This document shows, in pieces, positions 35,728-44,278 of a stretch of 64,000 bases of DNA. Source of the stretch: Labedaea rhizosphaerae (GTDB taxonomy: Bacteria > Actinomycetota > Actinomycetes > Mycobacteriales > Pseudonocardiaceae); assembly GCF_004362825.1 (NCBI RefSeq), contig NZ_SNXZ01000003.1, positions 348,784 through 412,783 of the forward strand, given 5' to 3'. The first letter of the stretch is position 1. Each line of letters begins with the position of its first letter. The position numbers and the translations under genes are program-made. Under the pieces are notes generated by a model that was given only the letters and a program-made list of their open reading frames with translations, was not told the DNA's origin and made no database searches.

Positions 35728-36444
35728 GTGACCTTCGACCGTGGCCGACGCGCACCCGTGCTCGCCGGTCTCGTCGCCCTCGCGATCGGCGCTCTGACCG
35801 CAGGCGGCGCGACGGCATTGCGGCACAACCCCACGAGCAACGACACCCGCGGCGAGGTGAGCTACGCCGCCGAGGTGCAAGGACACGTGCTGAACGGCCA
35901 GGCCGGGGTGCGCCCGAGCCTGATCGCGGTGCCCGGCCCGGCCCAAGGCGGCGCCCCCAACGCGCCCCGCACGACGAAACCGCCGACGACCACGTCGACC
36001 ACCAAGCCGACGACCACCACCACGAAGCCGACGACGAGCACCACCAGTCCGACGACGACGAATGCGAACCGGAACGCGTCGCAGACCGACCAGGTGCTCA
36101 GCATCGTCAACCAGGAACGCGCGGACGCCGGCTGCGCGCCGCTGCGCGCGGACAGCAGGCTGGCCGCCGCGGCGCAGGGCCACAGCAGCGACATGTCCCG
36201 TCGCGACTACTTCTCCCACACCACGCCCGAGGGCAAGACCTTCGACGTGCGCATCAAGGAAGCGGGCTACGCCCAGCCCGGCGCGGAGAACATCGCCATG
36301 GGCCAGCGCAGCGCCGCCGAGGTCATGGACGCGTGGATGCACTCCGACGGCCACCGCCGCAACATCCTCAACTGCGACCTGACCGCCATCGGCATCGGCC
36401 TGGACACCGACGGCTGGTACTGGACGCAGGACTTCGGCTACTAG
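35728..36444 (+). CDS. Secreted CAP (SCP/PR1) domain protein
   Basis: 238 residues: N-terminal signal or anchor helix (VLAGLVALAIGALTAGGATAL, about 10-30), a Thr/Pro/Lys-rich linker of short TTTKPT repeats (about 75-115), then a CAP domain (about 122-238) starting DQVLSIVNQERADAGCAPL. CAP motifs are visible in AAAQGHSSDMSRRDYFSHTTPEGKT and HSDGHRRNILN, with His residues of the CAP cavity. The family is called YkwD-like in bacteria. Likely surface-attached; enzymatic activity is not established for the family. Confidence 0.9.
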   Translation: MTFDRGRRAPVLAGLVALAIGALTAGGATALRHNPTSNDTRGEVSYAAEVQGHVLNGQAGVRPSLIAVPGPAQGGAPNAPRTTKPPTTTSTTKPTTTTTKPTTSTTSPTTTNANRNASQTDQVLSIVNQERADAGCAPLRADSRLAAAAQGHSSDMSRRDYFSHTTPEGKTFDVRIKEAGYAQPGAENIAMGQRSAAEVMDAWMHSDGHRRNILNCDLTAIGIGLDTDGWYWTQDFGY

Positions 36445-36589
36445 TCCCGCGCACCGCGTCGGAGACCACGCCGGTCGCGCCTTCGGGTCCCAGCCCCGCC
36501 AGCTCCAAACCGCGTAGCAAGTACGCCCGCCCCAAGGGGTCTTGAGCCCGGCGGTGACGTGGGTCTCGCGACAAATCCTTGTCACTTCC

Positions 36590-36618
36590 ATGACACACAG
36601 GCGCAACGCGAGTACGTT
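36590..36618 (+). promoter_or_regulatory. Candidate asnB promoter
   Basis: ATGACA (-35, one mismatch from TTGACA) and TACGTT (-10) are separated by exactly 17 bases, 46 bases upstream of the asnB start. TTGTCA-N6-TGACA just upstream and overlapping forms a short inverted repeat that could be an operator. Confidence 0.5.
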
Positions 36619-36663
36619 CGGTAAAAGTTAGTTGGCTCAGGCAACGACTTGGGAGGGTGCCGC

Positions 36664-38499
36664 GTGTGTGGGATCACCGGGTGGGTCTCGTTCGAGCGTG
36701 ACCTCGGACAGCACACCGACGTGCTGGACGCGATGACCACGACCATGGCCTGCCGTGGCCCGGACGACGAAGGCACGTGGGTCCGCGGGCACGCGGCCCT
36801 GGGCCACCGTCGCCTCGCCATCATCGACCTGCCCGGCGGCGCCCAGCCCATGTCGGTGGAAGACGACCTCGTGGCCATGGTCTACAGCGGCGAGGCCTAC
36901 AACTTCGTCGAGCTGCGTGACGAGCTGCGCAAGCGCGGCCACGCCTTCCGCACCGACAGCGACACCGAGGTCGTGCTGCGCGGGTACCTCGAATGGGGCC
37001 CGGCGGTCGCCGACCACCTCAACGGCATGTACGCGTTCGCCATCTGGGACACGCGCACCGAGCAGCTGGTCATGATCCGCGACCGGATGGGCGTCAAGCC
37101 GTTCTACTACTACCCCACCGACGACGGCGTGCTGTTCGGCTCGGAGCCCAAGGCGATCCTGGCCAACCCGGACGCCGAGCGCGTGCTCGACCTCGACGGC
37201 CTGCGCGAGCTCATGACCATGGTCAAGACTCCGGGGCACGGCATCTGGTCCGGCGTGCGCGAGGTCGAGCCGGGCACGGTCGTCACCGCCGACCGCAAGG
37301 GCATCCACACCCACCGGTACTGGCAGCTGCGCACCGCCGAGCACACCGACGACCAGGAGACCTCGGTCGCACGCGTGCGGGAGCTGCTCGACGACACCGT
37401 GCGCCGCCAGCTGATCTCCGACGTGCCGCGCTGCCTGCTGCTCTCCGGCGGCCTCGACTCCTCCGCGTTGACCGCGCTCGCGGCGGTCCAGCTGCGCGAG
37501 CAGGGCGAGACCGTGCGCAGCTTCGCCGTCGACTTCGTCGGCCAGACCGAGAACTTCGTCGCCGACGAGATGCGCGGCGACCCGGACGCGCCGTTCGCCC
37601 ACGACGTGGCCGAGCACTCGAAGACCGAGCACGAGGACATCGTGCTCGATTCCAGCCAGCTCGCCGACCCGGAGCTGCGCCGCACCGTGATCACCGCCCG
37701 CGACCTCCCGGGCGGCATGGGCGACATGGACTTCTCGCTCTACCTGCTGTTCAAGGCGATCCGCTCGCGGTCGACAGTGGCCCTGTCCGGCGAGTCGGCC
37801 GACGAGGTGTTCGGCGGCTACCGCTGGTTCCACCTGCCCGAGGCGCAGCAGGCGAACACATTCCCGTGGATGGTCTTCGGTTTCCAGCGCCACGGCCAGG
37901 TCAGCGACGTGCTCGAGCCCGGTCTCGCTTCCCGTCTGGACCTGCGCAGCTACATCGGCGACGCCTACCAGCAGGCGGCGGCCGCGGTGGACCGGCTGCC
38001 CGGCGAGGACGACCACACCTACCGGATGCGGCAGCTCAGCCACATGCACCTGACCCGGTTCGTGCGCAACCTGCTCGACCGCAAGGACCGGATGAGCATG
38101 GCGGTCGGGCTGGAGGTCCGGGTGCCGTTCTGCGACCACCGGCTGGTCGAGTACGTGTACAACGCGCCGTGGGCGCTCAAGACCTACGACGGCCGGGAGA
38201 AGAGCCTGCTGCGCGGGGCGACCGCGGACGTGCTGCCGAAGTCGGTGGTGGACCGGGTGAAGAGCCCGTACCCGAGCACGCAGGACGTGGGTTACCTGGT
38301 CGCGTTGCAGCAGCAGGGCAAGGAACTCCTGGCCGACACGGACAACCCGGTGTACGAGCTGGTGGACCGCCGGTGGCTGGCCGAGACGGTGGCGCTCGAC
38401 GCGGCCGAGGTGAAGTGGGGCCGCCGGTTCGGGCTCGAGCGCGCCCTCGACATGTCGGTGTGGCTCGACCTCTACCGCCCCACGCTGCGAGTGGGCTGA
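36664..38499 (+). CDS. asnB: Asparagine synthetase B, glutamine-hydrolysing
   Basis: 611 residues. GTG 36664 places Cys directly at position 2 (VCGITGWV), as needed for the N-terminal nucleophile of class II glutaminase; GGGAGGG precedes it. The glutaminase domain (1-200) has RRLAIIDLPGGAQPM and an NG motif in YNFVELRDELR-type context. The synthetase domain has the PP-loop SGGLDSSALTAL at about 261 and SGESADEVFGGY. It makes asparagine from aspartate using ATP and glutamine. It precedes the ESX-like genes but no coupling is evident. Confidence 0.95.
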   Translation: MCGITGWVSFERDLGQHTDVLDAMTTTMACRGPDDEGTWVRGHAALGHRRLAIIDLPGGAQPMSVEDDLVAMVYSGEAYNFVELRDELRKRGHAFRTDSDTEVVLRGYLEWGPAVADHLNGMYAFAIWDTRTEQLVMIRDRMGVKPFYYYPTDDGVLFGSEPKAILANPDAERVLDLDGLRELMTMVKTPGHGIWSGVREVEPGTVVTADRKGIHTHRYWQLRTAEHTDDQETSVARVRELLDDTVRRQLISDVPRCLLLSGGLDSSALTALAAVQLREQGETVRSFAVDFVGQTENFVADEMRGDPDAPFAHDVAEHSKTEHEDIVLDSSQLADPELRRTVITARDLPGGMGDMDFSLYLLFKAIRSRSTVALSGESADEVFGGYRWFHLPEAQQANTFPWMVFGFQRHGQVSDVLEPGLASRLDLRSYIGDAYQQAAAAVDRLPGEDDHTYRMRQLSHMHLTRFVRNLLDRKDRMSMAVGLEVRVPFCDHRLVEYVYNAPWALKTYDGREKSLLRGATADVLPKSVVDRVKSPYPSTQDVGYLVALQQQGKELLADTDNPVYELVDRRWLAETVALDAAEVKWGRRFGLERALDMSVWLDLYRPTLRVG

Positions 38500-38514
38500 A
38501 CCGGTTGACTGGTG

Positions 38515-38555
38515 TCCCTCGCCGCGGATGCGCGACTATGTGCCCCGGCGAGGGA
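38515..38555 (+). terminator. Candidate asnB terminator
   Basis: TCCCTCGCCG and CGGCGAGGGA form a perfect 10-bp stem around a 21-base loop, starting 15 bases after the asnB stop. The loop is long, so confidence is limited. Confidence 0.4.
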
Positions 38556-38611
38556 ACCGAACCGGCTTGCGTTCCCTCCCAGTACCGGACACCGCCGACT
38601 GGGGAGGCACT

Positions 38612-38935
38612 GTGGCGCACGAAAAGATCTCACTGCACACCGAAGATCTGGCTGAGTACGCCACGCGCAATGGACAGGTTTCCGACGACATCGCCAGTGC
38701 GGCGAACACGCACCTGGGCAACCTGTCGATCTCCCCGACCATGTTCGGCGACCTCGGGGACGAGACCGGCATGCACGGCACGTTGACCGGTCACCTGAGC
38801 GACATGCACGGCCACGTGCACACGATCGCCGGCCACGTGCGCACCCTCGGCCAGGCCGTGCACGGCGCCAAGGGCGACTACGAGGCCAACGACGACCTCA
38901 CCGCCGACTGGTACCGGCGGATCAACCAGCGCTGA
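38612..38935 (+). CDS. ESX-type secreted helical protein, EspC/DUF2580-like
   Basis: 107 residues, all helical, with no signal peptide. The layout resembles EspC-like ESX secretion-associated proteins: a first amphipathic helix (LHTEDLAEYATRNGQVSDDIASAANTHL), a short turn, and a second helix (MHGTLTGHLSDMHGHVHTIAGHVRTLGQAV) followed by YEANDDLTADWYRRIN, where the Y-x3-D/E-like secretion motif of ESX substrates may lie. GGGGAGG precedes the GTG start. It is followed after 30 bases by a WXG-fused peptidase, its likely partner. Confidence 0.7.
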   Translation: MAHEKISLHTEDLAEYATRNGQVSDDIASAANTHLGNLSISPTMFGDLGDETGMHGTLTGHLSDMHGHVHTIAGHVRTLGQAVHGAKGDYEANDDLTADWYRRINQR

Positions 38936-38965
38936 CCGCGGGCACAAGGGGGAATTGACAGTCCG

Positions 38966-40021
38966 ATGGTGTACATCGATCTGACGCCGTTCGAGCAGCC
39001 GATCAAGACCGCGGCCGCCAAGCTGAAGAGCGACACCGGCGCGGCCACCAAGGCGGCGACCGACTTGACGAACCTATCGAAGTCCCTGACCACGGCCAGC
39101 AACCAGCACAAGGCGGACGCGGACAAGCTGCAGGGCAACTGGGTCGGCGAGAAGGGCACCACCTTCGGCGACCGGGCCAAGGAGAAGACCGTCGCGCTGG
39201 ACGACGCGTCGACCTGGGCGGACAAGACCGCCCAGTCGATCAACGACGCGACCACGCTGATCCAGCAGGCGGAAAAGGAAGTCCAGGACCTCCTGCGCGA
39301 GTTCGACGGCGACGCCCACGCCGTCGCCGCGGGTGTCCCGGAGAAGGACCCCGGCGCGCTCGCCCAGGCCAAAGCGATCATCGCGGGCATGGCGTCGAAG
39401 TACGCCAAGGAAGCCGCGGACGTGGTGAACGCGGCCAAGGGCAGGCTCGCCGAGATCGTGTCCAACATGGGCAGCACGCACCCGTCGTCCACCGGCAGCG
39501 ATAACGGCGGCTCGCTCGGCAGCCGGTCGTCGGCCAGCGGGCCGGGCGCCAGCAGCGGCGGCGACGTCCCGTCCACCGGGCCGGTCCACCTGACCCCGCC
39601 GTCGGACCAGTACGGCAGCGGCACGAAGGTCAAGCTGCCCGACGGCTCGACGGTGGAGGCCCCGAACGAGCGTGCCGCCATCGCGGTCCGCGCCGCGCTC
39701 TCGCGCCTCGGCCTGCCCTACGTCTGGGGCGGCACCGACCCGAACAAAGGCATGGACTGCAGTGGCCTGACGCAGTGGTCCTACGGCCAGGCGGGCGTGC
39801 ACATCCCGCGGACCGCGGCCACCCAGACCGTCGGCCAGAAGGTGAGCCTCAACGACATCCAGCCCGGCGATCTGATCATCTGGAGCGGCCACGTCGCCAT
39901 GTACATCGGCAACGGTCAGATGGTCGAGGAGCCGCACACCGGTTCGGTGTGCCACGTGGTCCCGCTGCGCACGACGAACGCCGGCGAACCCCTGCTTGGC
40001 GTGTTCCGCCCGTCTGCGTGA
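38966..40021 (+). CDS. WXG100-like domain fused to an NlpC/P60 cell-wall peptidase
   Basis: 351 residues with no signal peptide. Residues 1-110 form a helical hairpin with a W-V-G turn at 59-61, the hallmark of WXG100/ESX substrates. A Ser/Gly-rich linker spans about 165-215. The C-terminal NlpC/P60 (C40) domain has Cys265 in MDCSGL, His309 in GHVAMYIG and a third polar residue downstream. It likely leaves by type VII secretion and cuts peptidoglycan stem peptides. No ESX core genes are in the window. Confidence 0.88.
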   Translation: MVYIDLTPFEQPIKTAAAKLKSDTGAATKAATDLTNLSKSLTTASNQHKADADKLQGNWVGEKGTTFGDRAKEKTVALDDASTWADKTAQSINDATTLIQQAEKEVQDLLREFDGDAHAVAAGVPEKDPGALAQAKAIIAGMASKYAKEAADVVNAAKGRLAEIVSNMGSTHPSSTGSDNGGSLGSRSSASGPGASSGGDVPSTGPVHLTPPSDQYGSGTKVKLPDGSTVEAPNERAAIAVRAALSRLGLPYVWGGTDPNKGMDCSGLTQWSYGQAGVHIPRTAATQTVGQKVSLNDIQPGDLIIWSGHVAMYIGNGQMVEEPHTGSVCHVVPLRTTNAGEPLLGVFRPSA

Positions 40022-40031
40022 GGATTGGCGC

Positions 40032-40421
40032 ATGACTGAGGGGGACCTCGCGCGCGCCGTGGCGGCGGTGAACGAGATCGTCGGCAAGGCAAGCGATCCG
40101 GACCGGACCGTGACGGTCGAGGTGAACGTCGGCGGCGGCCTGCGCTCGGTGCGCATCGGCCCGCACGCCATGCGCTACGGCGCCAAGTACCTGGCCGAGA
40201 CCGTGCTGAAGACCGCGCAGAAGGCGACGGCGCGCGCCAACGAGCAAGCCCACGAGCTGTACGCGTCCGTGCTCGGCGCCAAGGGCGACCGGCTGGCCGA
40301 CCAGCTTGGTCTCACCTACGACCCGGCCCTGACCGCCGACGAACCCCGCCGCGGCCGCGGCCGGGAACCAGTGGCGTACAACGACGATGACGAGGGCTAC
40401 CCGGAGAGTTGGTTGCGGTGA
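40032..40421 (+). CDS. YbaB/EbfC-like protein
   Basis: 129 residues. The core (about 1-90) shows the YbaB pattern of an N-terminal helix, a three-stranded sheet (TVTVEVNVGGGLRSVRIG) and a long C-terminal helix (YLAETVLKTAQKATARANEQAHELYA). A charged, disordered tail follows. YbaB proteins bind DNA, but relatives such as EspL-type proteins accompany ESX genes. Its stop overlaps the next gene's start in GTGA. The 10-base gap from the peptidase gene indicates one operon. Confidence 0.78.
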   Translation: MTEGDLARAVAAVNEIVGKASDPDRTVTVEVNVGGGLRSVRIGPHAMRYGAKYLAETVLKTAQKATARANEQAHELYASVLGAKGDRLADQLGLTYDPALTADEPRRGRGREPVAYNDDDEGYPESWLR

Positions 40422-40840
40422 CCGAGCCTCGCAGGTGGACCACCGAAGAACTGATGGCCGCGGCCGAGCAACGCCTGCAGGTCACCGATCACCTGGCCGA
40501 TCGCGTGGCCGAGATCCGCGGCTGGGCGGAGAACGACCCCGGCTCGATCCGGACCACAGTGGACGTCCACGGTGCCTTGCAGGACCTGGAGTTGTCGGAG
40601 TCCGCGCTGTCGCTGGGCGGCGACGAACTGGGCCGGGAGATCGTGCGGTTGGCCGCGCGGGCGCAGCAGGAGGCGTTGCGGCAGAGCGTGGCCGAAATGG
40701 GCACGGCCCTGGGCGATGCGGGTGCGCTGGAATCGCTGAAGGAAATGGGCCTGGAGCAAGACGAGGACGCTCCGGTACTGCCGTACATCCCCGGCCAGGA
40801 CCCGAACGCCCACCGGTGGAACGTGATCGAGGACCGCTGA
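40418..40840 (+). CDS. Second YbaB/EbfC-like protein
   Basis: 140 residues. After an N-terminal helix (RWTTEELMAAAEQRLQVTDHLADRVAEI) comes a strand section (SIRTTVDVHGALQDLELSESAL) and a long helix (LGREIVRLAARAQQEALRQSVAEMG), again the YbaB layout, then an acidic tail ending in PNAHRWNVIEDR. The GTG start overlaps the stop of the first YbaB-like gene, so the two are probably made in equal amounts and may form a heterodimer. The function is inferred from context only. Confidence 0.72.
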   Translation: MTEPRRWTTEELMAAAEQRLQVTDHLADRVAEIRGWAENDPGSIRTTVDVHGALQDLELSESALSLGGDELGREIVRLAARAQQEALRQSVAEMGTALGDAGALESLKEMGLEQDEDAPVLPYIPGQDPNAHRWNVIEDR

Positions 40841-40854
40841 GTCCGTTGCAACCG

Positions 40855-40903
40855 TCAACGCCCTGAATGGCCCATTCAGGGCGTTGAGCGTCCCCTATGG
40901 GAC
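40855..40903. repeat. Compound palindrome between convergent genes
   Basis: A 33-base perfect palindrome (arms TCAACGCCCTGAATGG and complement, single central C) is followed at 40890-40903 by GTCCC-CTAT-GGGAC. The word CATTCAGGG occurs twice as a direct repeat. It lies between the stops of the YbaB-like gene and mutM and is likely a bidirectional terminator or a repeated intergenic element. Confidence 0.7.
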
Positions 40904-40911
40904 ATTCAGGG

Positions 40912-41766
40912 CTAGCGGCGTTTTTGGCACTTGGGGCAGAAGAACGAGGACCGGTTCATGAACGGTTCTCGTCGAATCGCCGTGCCGCACCGGGCACAGG
41001 GCAGGCCCTCCTGCCCGTAGGCGGCGAGCGACCGGTCGAAGTACCCCGACTGCCCGTTCACGTTGACGTACAAGGCGTCGAACGACGTCCCGCCCTGGCC
41101 GAGGGCCTCGGTCATCACGTCGGTGGCGTGGCCGATCAGCTCGCGAACCTTGGGACGCGACAAGCCCGACGTGATGCGCGACCAGTGCAGGCGAGAGCGC
41201 CACAACGCCTCGTCGGCGTAGATGTTGCCGATGCCGGAAATCAGCGACTGGTCCAGGAGCGCCCGTTTGACCTCGGTCTGCTTGCGCCGCATCCCGTCGA
41301 CGACGGCCTCGAGCGAGAACCGCTGATCCATCGGGTCCCGGGCGATGTGCGCGATCGGTTCGGGCAGCACTTCGCCGTCGACCACCACGGCGTCGGTCAA
41401 CGCGAGTCCGCCGAACGTGCGCTGGTCCACGAAACGCAGTTCCGGGCCACCGTCGGCAAACGAGAACCGCACCCTCAGGTGCTTCTCGTCCGGGGCACCG
41501 ACGGGCTGCATCAGCATCTGCCCGCTCATCCCGAGGTGCGCCATCAACGCGTCATCGGGACTGCCCAGGTCGAACCACAGGTACTTCCCGCGTCGCCGGA
41601 CGGCGACGACCTTCCGCCCGGCCAACCGGCCGGCGAAGTCGATGGCGCCGAGCACGTGCCGTCGAATGGCCCGCGGGTGCAACACCTCGACCGAGGCGAT
41701 GGCGCGCCCGGCGACGTGGACATCCAGCCCGAGCCGAACGACCTCGACCTCGGGCAGCTCAGGCAT
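40912..41766 (-). CDS. mutM: Formamidopyrimidine-DNA glycosylase
   Basis: 284 residues. It excises 8-oxoguanine and formamidopyrimidines and cuts the abasic site. It begins MPELPEVE, giving the catalytic Pro2 and Glu3 after Met removal, carries the Lys in KYLWFDL, the helix-two-turn-helix motif [13 protein letters not shown] and the C-terminal zinc finger (CARCGTAI ... FCPKCQ). It overlaps the rnc stop by 8 bases, as in other actinobacteria. Confidence 0.97.
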   Translation of the reverse strand: MPELPEVEVVRLGLDVHVAGRAIASVEVLHPRAIRRHVLGAIDFAGRLAGRKVVAVRRRGKYLWFDLGSPDDALMAHLGMSGQMLMQPVGAPDEKHLRVRFSFADGGPELRFVDQRTFGGLALTDAVVVDGEVLPEPIAHIARDPMDQRFSLEAVVDGMRRKQTEVKRALLDQSLISGIGNIYADEALWRSRLHWSRITSGLSRPKVRELIGHATDVMTEALGQGGTSFDALYVNVNGQSGYFDRSLAAYGQEGLPCARCGTAIRREPFMNRSSFFCPKCQKRR

Positions 41767-42499
41767 CTTCGGCGGGCGTCAGCTCGGCGGACAGCGCCTG
41801 CCAAGCCTCCTCGGCAGCCTTCTGCTCCGCTTCCTTCTTCGTCCGCCCGTCACCGGAGCCGTAACCACGCCCGCCGACGAGCACGGCCGCGGAGAACTCC
41901 TTGCGGTGATCCGGTCCCTGCTCCTCGACCCGGTACTCGGGCACGCCGAGACCGGCCGACGCCGTCAGCTCCTGCAGCGACGTCTTCCAGTCCAGACCGG
42001 CACCGCGCAGCGGCGCCTGCTCCAGCAACGGATCGAACAACCGGTGCACGAGTTCGCGCGCGACATCGATGCCGTGCGCCAAATACACGGCACCGAGCAT
42101 CGCCTCGGTGCCGTCGGCGAGGATCGAGTCCTTGTCGCGGCCGCCCGTCAGCTCTTCGCCCTTGCCCAGCAGCAAGTACGCGCCCAGTCCGCCGTCGCCG
42201 AGCCCTCGGGCCACGCCGGCGAGCGCGCGCATGTTCACGACGCTCGCACGCAGCTTCGCCAACTGCCCTTCGGGCAGATCGGGGTGCCGCCGGTACAGGC
42301 TGTCCGTGATCACCAAGCTGAGCACGGCGTCGCCGAGGAACTCCAGCCGCTCGTTGGGCGGGAGCCCCCCGTTCTCGTACGCGTAGGACCGGTGCGTCAG
42401 GGCGAGCACGAGGAGCTCTTCGTCGAGCTCGACCCCTAGGGCTTGCAGCAGCGGGCGCGGGTCAGCAGCAGCCACCGCAGGTCTTGACTTGCCCCCCAT
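41759..42499 (-). CDS. rnc: Ribonuclease III
   Basis: 246 residues. It cleaves double-stranded RNA in rRNA and mRNA processing. The signature [14 protein letters not shown] lies near residue 46, the second acidic cluster [12 protein letters not shown] follows, and the C-terminal double-stranded-RNA-binding domain spans about 165-240 ([11 protein letters not shown] ... [15 protein letters not shown]). The ATG at 42499 has GGAGGG upstream; the longer open frame reads into the rpmF gap. It overlaps mutM by 8 bases. Confidence 0.97.
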   Translation of the reverse strand: MGGKSRPAVAAADPRPLLQALGVELDEELLVLALTHRSYAYENGGLPPNERLEFLGDAVLSLVITDSLYRRHPDLPEGQLAKLRASVVNMRALAGVARGLGDGGLGAYLLLGKGEELTGGRDKDSILADGTEAMLGAVYLAHGIDVARELVHRLFDPLLEQAPLRGAGLDWKTSLQELTASAGLGVPEYRVEEQGPDHRKEFSAAVLVGGRGYGSGDGRTKKEAEQKAAEEAWQALSAELTPAEDA

Positions 42500-42515
42500 G
42501 CGCGCCCTCCGCGAA

Positions 42516-42698
42516 TCAGGCCGGCTGGGTGACCTGGCGGCCGCCGTACTGCCCACAGGTCGGGCAGGCGACGTGCTGGGGCTTCGGCTCGCGGCAAGCG
42601 CGGTTCGAGCACTCCACCAGGTGCACGGCGGTCGTCTTCCACTGCGAGCGGCGGGAGCGCGTGTTCGAGCGCGACATCTTCCGCTTGGGCACGGCCAC
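42516..42698 (-). CDS. rpmF: 50S ribosomal protein L32
   Basis: 60 residues, starting [21 protein letters not shown], the conserved L32 N terminus. Two cysteine pairs (CSNRAC and CPTCG) form the zinc ribbon, so this is the zinc-binding version. GAGGAGA lies 8 bases before the GTG start. It lies between DUF177 and rnc, the common bacterial arrangement. Confidence 0.97.
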   Translation of the reverse strand: MAVPKRKMSRSNTRSRRSQWKTTAVHLVECSNRACREPKPQHVACPTCGQYGGRQVTQPA

Positions 42699-42743
42699 GG
42701 CTAGTTCTCCTCAATAGCTACTGAAAATCGAGATCGCACGGCC

Positions 42744-43319
42744 TCAGCCGTCCGAGTCATCCTTGAACCGCTCAGTCAGCGCGGCCCACCGAGGGTCAAT
42801 GGTCTCATGCCGGTGATCGGGCTCGAGATCGGCCCACTTCGCACCGCATTCGGGGCACAGACCCCGGCAGTCCTCCCGGCACAGCGGCGCCTGCGGCAAC
42901 GCGAGCACGATCGTGTCGCGCACCACGGGCTCCAGTTCGACCACGTCGTCGACCAGGCGGCTGACCTCGTCGTCCTCGGTGGTCGCGTCCGTCGTCGAGT
43001 CGGGGTAGGCGTACAGCTCGGTCAGCTCGACGGTGATCTCGTCGTCGATCGGGTCCAGGCAGCGGGAGCACTCGCCGGCCAGCGGCGCGGTGACCGTGCC
43101 GGAGACCAGCACACCCTCCACGACGGACTCCAGCAACAGGTCGAGCGCCACGTCCGCGCCCTCGGGCACGCCGATCACCTCGGGCTGCCCGAAACCGGCC
43201 GGCGCGGGTGCGTTGCGCACCAGCTCGCGGCTGCTCCCGGGGCGGCGGCCGAGGTCACGGGTGTCGATGACCCACGGGCCGACCTTGGCCGGGCTGGCGG
43301 TCTTGCGGTGTTCGGACAT
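42744..43319 (-). CDS. DUF177/YceD family protein
   Basis: 191 residues of the YceD family, which accompanies rpmF in most bacteria and has been linked to 23S rRNA handling. It has the cysteine motif GECSRCLDPI and a C-terminal zinc-like CREDCRGLCPECGAKW. The ATG at 43319 fits the family N terminus. It is equivalent to Rv2926c in position. Confidence 0.92.
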   Translation of the reverse strand: MSEHRKTASPAKVGPWVIDTRDLGRRPGSSRELVRNAPAPAGFGQPEVIGVPEGADVALDLLLESVVEGVLVSGTVTAPLAGECSRCLDPIDDEITVELTELYAYPDSTTDATTEDDEVSRLVDDVVELEPVVRDTIVLALPQAPLCREDCRGLCPECGAKWADLEPDHRHETIDPRWAALTERFKDDSDG

Positions 43320-43412
43320 GGTGAATTCAGTCACGTTCTCGCTGGTGGAAGGTACGCCCGGCACGCGGGCAACCGCACAAGACTACGCGTCCGAGCGCCT
43401 GCCCTCAAATCC

Positions 43413-44162
43413 CTACTGGGCGCTGTAGTCGAACGGCTGGTCCTGCGGCACGCCGTTGGTCACCAGTGGCGACGGCATCGCACCGCGCGGGCCGCGCAGG
43501 TGCGTGCGGCCCTTGCCGACCGTGCGCAACGTGTGCGCGAGCAGCTCCTCGAACTCGGCGAGCTTGTTGTCCACGTAGGCATCGCACTCGGCGCGCTGCT
43601 GGTCGGCCTCGGCGGCGGTGGCGTCGAGCACGCGGGCCGACTCCAGGTGCGCGGCCTGCACGACCTCGGTCTGGTTGACCAGCCGGGCCTGCTCGATCCG
43701 GCCTTCCTCGACCGCCCGGTCGTACTCCTCGCGCCCGGCCTGGATCATCCGGTCGGCCTCCGCGCGGGAGCGGCCGACGAGCTCGTCGTACTCGGCCTGC
43801 CCTTCGGCGACCACGCGCGACGCGTGCTCCTGCGCCTCGATGACCAGCTTCTCGGCGTGCGCCTGGGCTTCGGCGATCGTCCGCTCGGCCTCGGCGGTGG
43901 CCTGCTCGATGGTGTGCTCGGCCTCCGACTTGGCCTTGCTGAGCGTCGCCTCGGCGTCGTGCTCGGCCTTGCCGATCAGCTCGTCCTTCTTGTCGAGCAC
44001 GTCCTGGGCGTCGTCGAGGTCGCCGGGCAAGGCGTCGCGGATCTCGTCGAGCAGCTCGAGCACGTCGCCGCGTGGCACGACGCAGCCGGACGTCATCGGC
44101 ACGCCCCGGGCTTCCTCCAGGATCGTGACGAGCTCGTCCAATGCCTCGAACACGCGATACAA
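43413..44162 (-). CDS. sepIVA: SepIVA-like DivIVA-domain cell division protein
   Basis: 249 residues, equivalent in position and layout to Rv2927c SepIVA of mycobacteria. It begins MYRVFEALDELVTILEEARGVP, then runs as a long coiled coil rich in Ala, Glu and Gln (about 60-205, AEAQAHAEKLVIEAQEHASRVVAEGQAEY), with a basic, proline-containing tail. It helps organise septum and polar growth. The name is transferred by synteny and coiled-coil character. Confidence 0.88.
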   Translation of the reverse strand: MYRVFEALDELVTILEEARGVPMTSGCVVPRGDVLELLDEIRDALPGDLDDAQDVLDKKDELIGKAEHDAEATLSKAKSEAEHTIEQATAEAERTIAEAQAHAEKLVIEAQEHASRVVAEGQAEYDELVGRSRAEADRMIQAGREEYDRAVEEGRIEQARLVNQTEVVQAAHLESARVLDATAAEADQQRAECDAYVDNKLAEFEELLAHTLRTVGKGRTHLRGPRGAMPSPLVTNGVPQDQPFDYSAQ

Positions 44163-44234
44163 GGTGCTGCTCCTCCCCGGGATTTCTTGCGGTCAAGTGT
44201 CCCGCAGCACGGCGGATATCCCCGGATATGCGAA

Positions 44235-44266
44235 CCGGGCGTGTCCCCCGAAGGAGGCACGCCCGG
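44235..44266 (-). terminator. Hairpin after the guanyl RNase gene
   Basis: CCGGGCGTG pairs with CACGCCCGG (9 bp) around a 14-base loop, 13 bases beyond the RNase stop on the minus strand. There is no U-tract. Confidence 0.5.
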
Positions 44267-44278
44267 TGCACGGAGGTG

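Noticed and set aside
40855-40912. Short spaced repeats resembling a CRISPR unit.
   Set aside because: Only one palindromic module with two word copies is present and there are no regular spacers. No CRISPR array or cas gene was found in the window.
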